Both the position numbers and the translations under genes were made by a program. 64,000 nucleotides of DNA. It comes from Gadus chalcogrammus (Eukaryota; Chordata; Actinopteri; Gadiformes; Gadidae). The notes under the pieces were generated by a model, which saw only the letters and a list, made by a program, of their open reading frames with translations, did no database searches and was not told where the DNA came from. Where the stretch lies: assembly GCF_026213295.1 (NCBI RefSeq), contig NC_079420.1, positions 16,697,765 to 16,761,764 of the forward strand, in the 5' to 3' direction. Every line of letters starts with the position of its first letter. The stretch's first letter is position 1. Below, in pieces: positions 1 through 12,974 of the stretch.

Positions 1-89
1 CAGTTAGCCAGGCCATCACAAGCACCACCGAGTAAATCCTCTTCGAATGCAAGCGTTAACAGCAGTAAAGCCTATATGCCTTGACCCAC

Positions 90-3000
90 CTTGAGTCTGA
101 TCTGCTCAGGCATGCGCTCAGCCTGGTAGGTCAGCACGACGGGGTCACAGTAACGACGGCCTTCCTGGCGTGCATGCTTCCTCAGCTCAAACTCCTGGAA
201 GAAAAGTCCACATCCAAACGAGTCAGACCCGCCCAATGGTTTCTCTCTCCGAGGAAAACGATGGAAAAGAGTCAAGGATGGAACTAAATATAAAACATTT
301 GTTCATGCTGAAACCATGCACATTATTTAGACGAACCAAACTACACAACCATCCTTGGCCCAAACAAAAGTCTTACGGTGGCCAATCTCTTGTCCATCTC
401 AGGTCCAGCCTTCTCTACTGCCGTCTTCTGGATGAAGCAGCAGGCCAGTTCACAGTTATCCTGGGCAATCCTGGCTGCAGCCTCCTCCATCATCTCCCTC
501 TGCTGAGGGGTGGGAGCCTGCCGGGACAACGATTGGAGCAGCTTTAGGGGCAAGTGGAGACCTCTTCAATGCCAAACGACTGTGCCGTTCACGCCCCGTC
601 AGGTACCAGCGTATCAGAGAGGCTCACGGTCCGACCTACCCTCAGCGCCGCGGCGAAGCTGTTCTTGAGGTTGGTGGCGATGCTCATGAGGAGGGGCTCC
701 CGGCACGTGATCATCGCCATGCCGGCGGTCAGGTTCCTCATCATGTGGTGCGCCGCTACACGCATGCGAGACTCCTCCGAGTCCAGGGCAAAGTCCTTCC
801 TCACAATCTGCTCACAGGTTGTCATGGCAATTTTGATGGAGCGGTCGACCACAGGGTGCACCAGCTCCTGGACGGCCCGCTCGACTGACTGCCGCACACA
901 CTGCTTCAGCTGAGGGTGGGCCTGCAGCAGGGGGATCTAGCATGGGACGGAACACGTTCAGGTTAAAACCATCAACGGGCAGAACTAGAAACTGGAATGA
1001 GGTTTAGCAATGGGAGGGGCAGCATAGGCCACTTAAACCATCAATTGTAGTGCAAAAGACCAGGACTCTGGCAGTACATGTCCAACATTTTACTTCCCCA
1101 AAATATGTCACACTGTAACTGAGGAGCATTTTAAGAACGCTGATGACAGTAACTTCCATCTGGCCGATGCCACTAGATGGAGGCTGAGCCAGATGGGGGC
1201 CTCGTACGTACGTTGATGTTGATGTTGATGTGCGGGGCCAGGCCGGCCAGAGCGTAGACATTGATGTCATGATAACTGAACTGTGGGGTGGGGGGCCCAG
1301 TCGTTGTGCAGGCGGTGGTAGTGGCAGCAGGGGTAGAAGGTGCAACTGCAAATGGAAGAAAGTCTCCTGTTGGTTACAAAACGCTATTTTGATTAAAATC
1401 ATGGAAGGGGAAGAAGCACCGCCAGGCTGGATACAACGCAAATCAAGCAGAAATTATTCACGCACAAACCTCGTCAAAAGGCTCAAAGTACAAACGTATA
1501 TGCAGATACAAACATAAAACCATCCGACGCAACGTTCAGACTTGAGGAGCAGACACTGAAAAAAGATAGCAGAAATGTTTAAAGAAACGATTGAGAGCAT
1601 TGAGCCGTGAACCCACCTGTGGTGACAATAGGGAGCATCTCCTCTGGAGGCTTGGCCTCTTTCTTTGGTGCAGACAGCTGCTCCTCCAGGCTCTTCAGCT
1701 TCTCTTTGTCCTTCAGCAGCGTACCCGGCTTGAGGTCGTTAATGTCCAGAGACAAGTTCTTACAAAGAACTTCAATCTCAAACTTAAGGTTAAGCTGCAA
1801 AGAGAAACAATTGGAAACATTGGCTCGATGAAACACAACCGTAACAGGTCACTTTAAAAGCCAGTTGGCTAGAATGCCAGTTTTCCTTGTTCACAAACAA
1901 CCCTATTAGCCTTTAACTTTATCCCAACGACTCAGCTGACAGAGTCTGAACAATCTTACAAGTCTGTCTTCTGTCAAACCCTTGTGCTTTAACTTGGTGG
2001 TGGTGCAGATTGGTCAACCACCTCACCTTGAGGTCATGCTCCTGGTGCAGCTCTGCTAGAACATTCATGATGGCCATGGTCCAGGGGTTCTGTGGTCTGA
2101 ACACCTACAAATGCACACACATGTCATTTCAACCCAATCAATTTGAGGCTTTTCATTTTTCCTCAGTATATGTGCGGCAATAAAGTGTAATGATGAATAC
2201 ACCGTCATTAAATACCCTTTTCTAGGCAACCATAGGGCATTAAAGAGCTGATCAGCCCCCACATTCTAAAAAAAATATTTTTACTGCAGAAGCAGTGAGA
2301 CAAAATCCTATTCCACTTACCACACTGCGTAAACTGGATTCCAGTACTTTGGCCACAAAGGGAACAACGTACAGGAGTTCTTGCTGACCCTTCACATAGG
2401 CTTCCAGCAAGAGAGACTTCACTTCCAGGTCCTAAGAATGAAACAGATTGGCAAAGGGATTGATTTAATGGCACCAAGGTCACAAGAATGTCCACTGACT
2501 AACAAATGCAAATTAAGTTACTGACCGTGTAAAGAATAGGCTTATTCTTGGCTAGGGTGATCATGCCCAGCCAGTGGCCCAAGTTCTTCAATAGGGAGCG
2601 ATCAGAGAAATTGGCTGCAGCCTTGTCCGAGGTCAAGAGCACCTATGATACAAAATACGTAACAGGGAGTTTAGATAAGGCACCTGGGAAACATTTATGA
2701 CAATGTGTATTCAACCAAAAATGGCCATAACATCTGGTTTAATTCACACCAATGGCAAATGTGTGAGGGAGGGGCAAGGTTATTAATTGGAGACTGAAAG
2801 GTCAAGGAATCAAAATCTGCTTAGCACCAACACAATTTTTTAAAAGCTATTCATGTACCCTGATATTTCTGTAGGTTTCACTGAGGACCATCTTCCCAAA
2901 GTCTGGGTTCTTCAGCGTGTCCAAGAAGTTGGAGTACAGGCTGTGGAAGTTTGGCTCTATACTGACACGCTTCATCACTAGGTACTGAGACACCCAGGGC

Positions 3001-6000
3001 ATGAACTCCTCCTTCACAGTTTCCTTCAGCTCCTCCACCTGGCCAGAGAGAAACGGAAGTCAGATTCAGCCCAGGTTCACAGAGTTACATTGGGCGAGGC
3101 CACGTGGCCGAAGACTTCTACTATACCTTCTGTGTCATGTTCGACTGAGACAGGTTGTTGAAGATGAAGGCGATCTTTTCCTGGACGTTCTCCGGCGGCT
3201 CTACAATCCTCTCTGTCTGGTCGGTGGCTACCAACAGTGTGTCTATGTTGGTTGTGTTTATTGAGGGCTGTAGACAATTATAAGTTAAAAGTTATAAGTT
3301 AAATTAATTACCTTTGTAATAAGATTAAACCATATTTCGGAAAGATCTGTGTACATTTTGTGTGTTCAGGCATCAGAACATAATGCGGATGAACTGCAGA
3401 AAGGCAACTACCATAAAAGAGGGATAAAAACCGGAATCTGAAGTCGTCTAACCAAAACATGATAAAGCATCGTGGCCCAAATTTTCTCTTTTTCGCACTA
3501 GCCTGCCCACAATGCTGTCGGCCTTTTGTGTGGTTCACGTATAGGACCGTGTTTCCACACGACCCAATGCATAATCCCAACAAGGGTTATTAATGCAATT
3601 TAGATGTGTAAGAATCCAATGTATGTATCCAAACGATACTGTATCCATACTTCTGCTGCAGATATTTTGAGAGGCGCCCTTTGGCCAGCCGCTTCTAAAT
3701 TAATGGAATTTCTCAATATTTGTAGTATGTGATTAGAATAGTTTTCTACATACAGAGGGAGATAGGTAAAATATAAACTGTGGGAAACAGAAATGATACA
3801 TGGCAACAGTCAAAGCTTATTGCAACATAGGCTTGAAGGATAAGTAACAGTTAAAAGTCCACATCTACTTCGACAGGGCTGTCGAATCCAATTCCCTCAC
3901 TATACTGCATTACAATTGCAGAGGGGTGGTTCAGCTGAACACGAAATAGTACTTGCAGTTGTTTATGTGTATTTTTGTTAAATATGATATAGAAGTAGGT
4001 AAAATAAATCAAACACACCATTATAGTACTTACGGGCACATCCTTCTTGAAGCCACTGGGTGTAGGTCTTGCGATTGTAGTGGTTTTGGCCACAGTAGTT
4101 GTGGCGGTGGTGGTGGTGACCAGGGTGCTAGCCTGACCAGGCTGCGGGGCTTTGGGCACACCAGGCTGCTGGGACTGAGCTTGGACCTGGGCCAGGGCTA
4201 GGCTGCCCGGGGTAGTGATGGAGCCTTGCAACTTCACCGGAGGGTCCCGTGACTGCTGGCCATACTCGATATACTGTACACACAGGATATGGAAAGTGCA
4301 GAGCGGGAGACTTATTTATTTTGGAGTTGCATTCTTTGGCCCAAACCAAGTCTGGGACAAAGTAAGAAAATCATTAAAATTCAAAACATGGAAAGGGGAA
4401 GATTAGGGAAACCTGTTTACCTCTTGTAAATGATGGGGAAATTGCAAGAAGTGGCCAATTGAGGCCAAGTGTTGACAATACTGAGGATAATCCTTCAATC
4501 TAGATTTGAGATGAAGGAAAATGTTAACCTTCTGATACAAAGTTGAATGATGATAAATGTTTAACAGGGAAAATGTTTGCATACCTGTTTTTGAACCTGT
4601 CTAGAGCAGCAATTCCGAAGTAGTACATTTTTGATCCAAAGGGTTTCCGCAATGCTTCAAGAACATAACGCAGGGCCAGTCCTAGAGCCATGTAGGTGAC
4701 CAGGCCCTTCTCAATGATGCCTCCAAACAGGCAGGCGGTGATGTGGAGCTCCTTGTCTGGGTACTGGGGGAAGAACCGATACTCCTCGAATAGATTGCGC
4801 AGCATGCAATTGAACACTTCTCTCTCCCGCTTTATGGTGGAGTCCTTGAACCTCTGCAGCATCTCCAAAACCTAGAAGGCGCAGGAGGAGGATTATAGTT
4901 AACCAAAACTTACTGGAGAACAATGCTGCAGGCCTATACATTTTCACTACAATTAAAAAAGAAATTATAGTAAGTAACTCAATAGCTTTTGACAACTAAT
5001 AATGTCAGCGACAACTGATGGGACAATGTGCTAAAACAGGACATCGCACAGCCCTACAATGTACAAAGTTCAGACTCCTCTAGTGACTAAAGCTGCATAC
5101 CTCATCTACAGACATGGTGGGGTGTGGTGGGTGGTTATAGATGCGCTGGAAGTAGCTGTTGGCTTCATCATCGATCTCCTTACTAAAGTGCTGGTTAGCC
5201 TCTGGCCACACCTGAGAGAGGTCCGCTATAAGAGAAGAAAGGAATTAATTAAATCCACATTATTGTTGGGTTCTCCTGAACAAGTTACAAATTGAAATAG
5301 CATGACTATAACATCCATGCTCAACATGGGTCCCAAACAACTCAAGGTATCAGAAGGAACCAATTAGTTTACGTAGAACCCTTGGTTGATGCCAAACGCA
5401 CATTAAAGTGGAACCAATAGACTTGTATTGGAATTCTGATAGCACTTATTCAATGACATTCCTCATGAAGAGCTCGGATTACCACACCATAAACAGTCAC
5501 TAGTATGAATGCATGAATGAAGTGGTGAGGAAATGCAGTATTAGGCACGTCTTCTTACTCTGCTGAAAGGTTGGTGGGTTGAGTCCCGGTGTGCTCATCT
5601 TCCTTGTGCCGAATGGGTCACTAGTTACTGCAGGCATTCCAAGACCAGAACCAATGCTTGAGCCAATGCCTGATCCAAGAGGACCTAAAAGTAGGACATA
5701 TATAAAGGGAAGACAAGATCTCAAACAAACCAATAGGTGAGGGATACAACATGAGGATGATCATTTCTGAATTGTGTTTTTGGGCAACAAAGTCGTGAAA
5801 ATCTTCAGTACCCGAGTCCATGCCAGGAAGCTGGGAAGACAGGCTGCCGATGCCCCCAAAGGGTGTGCTGGGGTTGGGATTGGTCAGCGGTGGGAATGCT
5901 TTGGCTGGGGACTGTGGGTTACTGAAAGCAGAGCTCAGTGAAGACGGAAAGCCCTGCATGTTTTGGGTGTGTGAGGTGGTGGAACCACCGAGATTCAGGG

Positions 6001-9000
6001 AACCCATGGCGGACAAAGGGTCAATCTGTGGAAAGATCAAGAAAAACAGCAATGAAGGGAGAAACATTAGAAGACACTGAGACGCTAATGATACCAACTA
6101 TTCACTAACGTTAAAAAAATAAAAAAGTCAAATGATCAGTAACAAGCTGCAGCCACTATACACTTGAGGCTAGCTCCTCACTGGACAACATAAAAAAATG
6201 AAATGCATAATGAGCATTCAAAGTTTGTCAGGACATAATATCCAAGACTGTCGCTTGAGTAAAGTCAATCCGAAGAAAATGCTAGACTTAATAAAAAACG
6301 TATCAAGAATTATAATGTTGCTAGCACTATACTCGTCTACCTCCAGACGTCTTTACCCAGAAGAATACGCACTAATCCATTAAAAAGGTTTGCCTTGCAA
6401 GTCTGGACAATCAACCGTTTAAAAGTGTCAATTAAACATTACATTACATTGTTAAAAGTCCATTCGCTCTTACACCTTAATCTTCAAAGAAATACTCCCA
6501 TTTGGGATGATAATGATACAGCAATTTTCATTTTGCAAGAAAGAGTTGCATAAAAGATTAAGCACCGGTCAGGTTTCAATTGAACTTAACCACTATACGA
6601 ATAAGACGATGAATCTTCATGACTCAATGAGAACTGCCCCATTAACTGGATAATGGAATAGCCCAAAAGGTCCAACTGAAATCTACAAACAACATTAAAA
6701 GGGTCTTATTGGGGAGGGATGGTCAGCGAGTGTGATACCTGTACTGGAGAGATGGCATCCAGGCTGCTGGTGCTGGGTGCGCGGCCTTTGGGCATCACTC
6801 CTGGTGGCGGCTGGCGGGCTTTGTTCATCACGTTGCTGCAGTTCGCCACCATGGTGAGGATAGTCTCAGACAGTTCCTGGGACACACTCCTTCAGGAGGA
6901 AAATATATAACCGGGACAATGTTTAAAACATCTCTGCTGTGATAGCACTCCAGGCACTAAGACACAGGTAAGACAGTCTAGCTGATTTGGGTTTACTACC
7001 ATTTAAACAAAGTGGAGCCACCTGATAACATAACAAATAAACATTCATTGATGGCAAGACTTATCTTACCCAGCACAGGACTGTAGGCAGGCCAGCATGG
7101 TGGCCAACGTCTCCGGGGGCAGCTGGGCGCTCTTGGGCTGGTCCTTGTCTGGAGCCAGACCTCCCATGATTGATGGGCAGCGCCTCTTCAGGAACGTCAC
7201 ACACGCCAGAATGAAAGGCTCCTGACCAAAGAAGGAATAAAATAAATAAACATTGGACAAAGTTAGGCTATCACAGGTCCTTGTAACCAGTATTCCATGC
7301 ACAAAAAAAAAGATCAGAATTGGTACATTTATTTATTTGACTTACCCCGTGCTCTCGTATTTTATCCGTCAGCCATTTGTCTAGTTTGAGGTATTCACGG
7401 CGAGAGGCAAGTGCAGCAAGATCAATAACAAAGGCAAACGGAGTAGCATTCAGCAGCATCGACAGAGACTGCGGGAGGAAAAAGATCATTATTGAAAACA
7501 TATCATCCACCAATCGGTCTTACACTTAGTTGGACCTCTAGTAAGATCATGTCCATGATCATATAAGACAGTTGGGAGGCCTAGGTAAAAACTGTCCGAA
7601 TAAGACAGGTAGACAGAAAAGATTAATCTCTTCGGTAGTTAATGATAATTTGGTCCATTTGAATGTACCTTCAAATCCTGGGCCACATCCAGAATACGAG
7701 AGAGCTTGGCCTGGTCGTAATGTTCGCCCCTCATGTACCACTCGGCCATCGAGTGCATGATTAGCTGGCGGATAGATGGAGACTGTCCCTAAAATAAATA
7801 CATATATTCATGTTAAATATTATGCAGATGAGGGTGGCAAAGTTGATCTCTTCATGTTCTGATTCAATCAAAGAAAAAAAAAACATGAATAAGCACTCAT
7901 TCTGGAAATGAGAAGATATTAGACATCGGAATCGGAATTTTAAAAATGGATGCAACCGAGTTCAATTGAACTTACCTGTCCATGCCAGGCATAGTGCAAG
8001 ATAATGGCTGAGTTAGGGTGGTTGCCCAGGAAGATAGGCATGAGGGTGGAAATTAGCTCATGGCGAAGTGTGTGCCAGGAAGTGGAAATCTGCAGCAATG
8101 CCAGAACCAACATGTCTGGGCAGTGCTTGATGGGGAAGCTGAACAGCTGCTTCACCGGCTCATACTGGCCAACCTCTGACAGTCTGAGAAGGCTCTCTAC
8201 CAGGTCCAGGCTTTTCCTGTAAACCGAATGGGCAGAGAGAGTATAGGATAATTAGACATTTAAATTAAAAGGAGTTTTGGCCAACTACATTATTATAGAG
8301 TTAAATCCAATCAAATTAATAAACTAGATAATCACATTTCTATTGTGTCAAGAGCAGCCAATTAAATCCATACCAGGTTGCAATCTCCTTATTGTCATCT
8401 TCAGGTGGCGCCTTGAGGATGTCAATGGCTACTGTGTGACATGGGTAGTCTGCGAAGCAAAACACCTCCGGACTCATCAGGGAATGCTGGATGAACGAAA
8501 GCTGTTGAAGAAAGAAAATACAACAAATCACAACCGGTAATGGCTTCCAAAAACAATCTACACGTCTAGTAATCATTCTACATGTTAAATACAGAATGAA
8601 AGTGCAGAATTTCAAGTCATAATAAAGCAAGGCTTAAATGTGTGCACATTTGTTTAAAGGTCTTGATAAGGTACCTGTCCCTCGGCATGTTTCCATGGTC
8701 TATAGATGAGATCAACAGGGAACAGCTCCATCGCCAGGCCCCTTACAATGCCACAGACCACAATTTTCAGGCCTTTACTGTCCCGGATCATGAAGCCATG
8801 GTGGTCCAATTCATACGTCACCTCCTTGAAGTTTAGATTGGGGTTCTAAAGCAAAGAGGAAAAAATAAGTTACATACTAAGAAACTTTAAGACCCACCGG
8901 CACTTGACCGAACAAGAAATATAGCAAAGCTGGATGGATTTTACGATAATGAAGAAGATGAATGACTTGCCACTTCTTTGACCACATCAATGAAAACATC

Positions 9001-12000
9001 CACGTTCCAGGTGTGTGTCTGTGAGCCATCACTTTTGTCCTTTCCATCACTCCAGATGCTGCTTCCTGGAGTCGAGATGGACTGGAGGAGACAAACTAAA
9101 TGTTAAGACAGAGTGAAGCATTTCTAATCCAACTCAGTTTTTCCCACATCGCATGTCGACGCTAGGGTTGCCGCGGTGTGGACATTTTCACACGAGTAAT
9201 ACGCTCGTGTCAACACCGGTATAACCGGTATTAAATTTGAAACTATAGGTCAACCGCCATCTTCTCCGTCAACTCTCCTTTCACACTCGGTGACAGCGGC
9301 TGGCAGCGCGCCAATACTCGGCGTCTTATAACGTTCTATATATATATATATACACACACAATAGTATAATATAATTTTATATATCATAATATCACGGCCA
9401 AAAGCTCTGTGAGCCTCCGGATGGCCGTAGCGCGGGGAGCTCACGTAGGGATTGGGCTTTACGGGTTTGTTTACCGGCGTTGCTATGGTTACCAGTCTTG
9501 TAAGGAAGCACGTCAATTCTCGGCGCGACAATTCTCCCGCACAGAGCAGAACTGTTCTACACATTTTAAATTTCTTAATTATTATTATATTATTCATTTT
9601 TACTGAATTTGTTTTTTATTACTGAAAAAAACAAACAAAAAAATGTAATACCGTATACCGCGGCAACCCTAGTCGACGCTAGCTTTATCCCCAAGCATTC
9701 TTGTTTACCTGTAGTGGAATGCCATCAGCCAGGCCAGAGTGAGTCCGAGCCATCATGCCCAGGACCCTGGCTACCTGGCTGGCCGTCACCTCCCTCACCC
9801 CATACTGGAGGATTATGTTCCTGCACTCGTCCATACTGGAGAGGATGAAAGGGACATGATTAGAGTGGATGATTATGTTCCAGAGCTACTTCCCAGGTGC
9901 AAACTAAAACTTGGTCAGAAACAGATTTCTTGTCTTAGTTGAGAACTAATGTGAATTTAAGAGCAATGAAAAATCTAGACTGCTTAAGGTGTAAGCATAA
10001 ATCTATGCGATCTTAGTGCTGTAATGAAATCTTTTTTTTTTTTATTACCATAGAAATTGTCTGATCCCCGCATTCAAAAATACGACTCTCATTTTAATTT
10101 AATGAGATGAACGACATACCTTGCACAGAAGCCATAGCCAACTTCTTGCATGAAATCTGCAAGAGAACTTTCCATCATGGTCTTGAGTAGCTCTCCAGAG
10201 TCTGGTAGGATCCTATCCATCAGAATGTCGCGTTTTTCAGGGTATAGCAGTGGTGCAAGCACCACAGGGCAGCGCTCCTGTGGGAAATCTGGAGGAAAAT
10301 AAATGACAGTTATCAGAAATGAAGACATTTCCAGTATCCGATTACGTGGCAATTAGGTCTTTGCATTACTGATGCAAGCAATTATTATTTCAAAAGGAGC
10401 TTGCCCATTTGTGGAAAATAAAAAAAGTAATATTAAAAAAAATTAAGACGCAGCGAGACTGCCGCCAAACAGGCCAGCCACTGAACATTAGCAAACAAAC
10501 TTATCATAGTCTCTAAACATCATTACATGCCGATGGGGAAGGCTTTATTTTTGATTATTTCAAGTATATCCGGCTCCAAAAAACATAACATGTATACACA
10601 AGGGCGGCAGTAGCTCAGGAGGTAGAGCGGGTTGGCTGGTATCCTGAAGGTTAGGGTCCCTGCTCCTCCTAGCTGAGGGTCGTGGTCTTGCTCCTTGAGC
10701 AAGGCACCTAACCCTAACTACTCCCGACGAGCTTGCATGGCTGACTCCGCCGTTGGTGTGCGAATGGTGAATGTGAGGCAATCTTGCTTTGAGTGGCCAA
10801 CAGGTTAGAAAGTGCTATATAAATGCGGCCCTTTTATAATTATAAGATTTGAACTAAAATTATTTTGTATTCGTTGATGTTAGCTTGAACTAGTGGTTGT
10901 TTCCTCGAATACACCCCTACTGGACAACTGCCAGTATTTTAAAATCCTCTCAAATTACCTCTGCAGAGAGTATTGAGGAAGGCCTCAATCTGCTCTTGCC
11001 CTACACCACTGGCTCCCTTCTGGCCGAACAGCAGATGGGAGAGGAGCAGGTGCAGGACCTCTATGGCAATGTCCTGGAAGCCACCTTCCTGATTGCCTCC
11101 AAGGTCTGCGTCCACGTATGACCGCAGAAGATCTGGAAGCTTCTGCTTGACGAAGACGGCAGCTTAAAAGTAAAACATTAAATAGCCGTGATTAGGAGGT
11201 GAACATGCATGATATTTCTGTACCTCTCTTTAAACTACTGTTGAACAAGCAGAATCAAGGGAAACAACTTTGTTTACTTACCAAAACCTCGAAGGTCTGT
11301 GTTGCTGGAGATCAACAAGGCAAGGCCAAATATCACCTAAGGAAATACATTGTAAAGATAATGGTACACACAGAGCCAAGCATGTTACTTCTGTGTGTTT
11401 TTCCATAATATGAATTACAATGACAAACAAATAATTGGCGTCACTGGTTCAACCACTTGTTGCAAGCCAGAGTTGTACTTCAGGATTTTACCAATTGAAG
11501 TGAAATGTTTTCAGTGTAAAATTATATATAAGAATATTCTATCCTATAATCGATTTTTTTTTTTAAGAGAACCATTGAATGAAATGATTCTTCGCTCCCA
11601 TGTATCATTTAACAACATGCTTAAAATAAGAGTATCAGTAGAGGCTAAAGAAACGACATGTTGTCAAAAGAAAATGTGCACAGCGCATTGTGGCATTGTT
11701 AGGCCATAAATATCAAAGAATCAGGGAAGCTGACTTACCTCTTGGACCTTGCTAAGCTTCAGAACTTTACTCAGCTGAGTAAATAAATGAGCTGAAGGCT
11801 TCAAACTCTGAAACACAACGATTACATATTATAAAAAAAAGCAATGTGATGGGCCGTCTCATGCAAGAGTAAGATCTCTTATCAGAAAAAAAACAACAAT
11901 TCAAAATACATTTCGGAATTTATTAAAATACGGATCAACTCTTCATGGGGCCTTATATTTTTGACAGTGTTAACTTCCATAGCAAATTTGGACTGCATTT

Positions 12001-12782
12001 CACCAACAATATTTTTTTTTAAATTTTCATTAAAATATCTTGCGTTAACTCACAACTTGGAAAATAAATGACTAGTACAACAGCATAGCTTACCTTCTGG
12101 TAATGCAGGGGATTGTCAATGGCGTAGCACAGAGAAGAGATAAAGTTTGGCTTCGAGATCAGCGACACACACTCCTGGATCAGAAACTGAGTCTGTGGTA
12201 GAGAGAAAAAATGTTTGATTAAAAGTGTGATTAAAGTGATCAAATGTTGTGACCAAAGGTCGTAGTCACACAAAACGTATGATTACCACCAAAATGTCTG
12301 TCAATATAACATTGGCCCCAGGAAACATTTAAAATGTAGCATTCAATTAGTATTGCATGTACACAGGTAACTTACACCATCCTCTTGAAGATGGTGGTAT
12401 ACATATTAAGCGATTATAGTATTATTGAGAAAACACTGTTATTGGAAATTACCTGATGGAAGTCCTTGCCGCTGCTTTTACCATCGCCACTGAAATCCAC
12501 ATGAGAGAATAGACAGCGAAGAAGATGCCTGTCTGCCTCAGGGCCGTGACAATTCACAATCTGGCAGATGGCAAAAAAAATATTATGTTTTTAACAAGGT
12601 GTTTAACTAGATACACAGAGTGATGTGATAGCTGCCCTACTATCCACGTGTGTTTTACAAGTAGTATTGCCAATACTCACATGCTGTATTTCCTGCTGGC
12701 TGGCTCTGTAATTTTTTTTCGTTAAATTGTCCACCAGGTAGCTGATTTGAGACAAAGCCAGCGAGAGCGAGTCAAGATTCAT
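90..12782 (-). CDS. cnot1: cnot1, CCR4-NOT complex scaffold subunit 1 (5' two thirds; C-terminus beyond left edge)
   Basis: Thirty-two spliced coding exons, all in phase, encode 1561 residues from [10 protein letters not shown] to QIRLK. Human CNOT1 has about 2376 residues, so roughly the last third lies off the left edge. CNOT1 is the scaffold of the CCR4-NOT complex, which deadenylates and represses mRNA in the cytoplasm. By alignment from memory, residues 1-700 form the N-terminal HEAT region that binds CNOT10/11. Residues about 800-990 correspond to the TTP-binding MIF4G domain, about 1090-1275 to the MIF4G that docks CNOT7/8, and about 1350-1561 to most of the CNOT9-binding DUF3819. A Thr/Val-rich, low-complexity linker lies near residue 1050. 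Recognisable blocks include [40 protein letters not shown] and [20 protein letters not shown]. The start is the first ATG of the family-conserved N-terminus (12780-12782, minus strand). No frameshift or premature stop was seen. Confidence 0.97.
9163..9671. mobile_element. hAT-type MITE in a cnot1 intron, with 8-bp TSD
   Basis: The terminal inverted repeats begin TAGGGTTGCCGCGGT and end ACCGCGGCAACCCTA. The perfect 8-bp direct repeat GTCGACGC flanks the element at 9155-9162 and 9672-9679. An 8-bp target duplication is the hallmark of the hAT superfamily. The 509-bp body has no transposase frame, so the element is non-autonomous. Without it the host intron would be only about 110 bp, in line with its neighbours. 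The body includes short TATA and CACA tracts and AT-rich sequence. Confidence 0.88.
10602..10836 (+). mobile_element. tRNA-derived SINE in a cnot1 intron
   Basis: The left end resembles a tRNA: GTAGCTCAGGAGGTAGAGC matches an A box and GGTTAGGGTCCC fits a decayed B box. The body has the TTGAGCAAGGCACCTAACC segment common in fish SINEs. The tail has TGAGTGG followed by GTGCTATATAAATGCGGCCC. It is antisense to cnot1. No clear target duplication was found, and the exact family was not assigned. Confidence 0.82.
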
Positions 12783-12974
12783 TGCTGTTCGGGGCGGAAG
12801 CAGGCGGCCGAGCCCGGCGCAAAATCACCATTATTCCCCTTTTGTCCCTTCAATGATAGGTTACTTCTGCTCCCCCCCCCCAGAAAAAAGTTGTTGATAT
12901 TGTGTTCCAAATGATATTAGTCCGTGGCTCCTGGCTCTAAGGAGAGTCCCTCAGTTTACAGTCATGTTCAGCGT
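12783..12974 (-). other. cnot1: cnot1 5' UTR part of exon 2
   Basis: The sequence upstream of the ATG stays in one exon up to an acceptor (ccttttcag on the minus strand) at 12975-12976. The leader includes a C10 tract at about 12874. It is joined to a distant non-coding first exon near 14.3 kb. Confidence 0.75.

Larger units (their letters stand above)
90..12782 (-). other. cnot1: cnot1 coding exon map
   Basis: Coding exons in transcription order, read from splice sites and codon phase: 12782-12681, 12560-12453, 12192-12094, 11807-11739, 11336-11282, 11162-10959, 10288-10120, 9835-9709, 9081-8971, 8845-8675, 8501-8374, 8216-7976, 7788-7669, 7468-7346, 7221-7070, 6889-6739, 6025-5812, 5684-5559, 5225-5101, 4871-4585, 4499-4421, 4273-4034, 3267-3127, 3038-2859, 2642-2526, 2431-2321, 2104-2027, 1794-1617, 1345-1212, 936-640, 517-377, 194-90. 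Each length agrees with its residue count and with the phase of its neighbours. All donors are GT except 8971, which is GC. Introns are mostly 80-770 bp, and the longer ones carry mobile elements. The left 89 bases are the start of the next intron. Confidence 0.93.

Noticed and set aside
9250..9606. Open frames of 65-115 residues inside the cnot1 intron
   Set aside because: They lie inside the hAT-type MITE and have no transposase motifs.
10602..10680. A functional tRNA gene
   Set aside because: A- and B-box-like motifs are present but decayed, no cloverleaf can be drawn, and SINE body and tail sequences follow.
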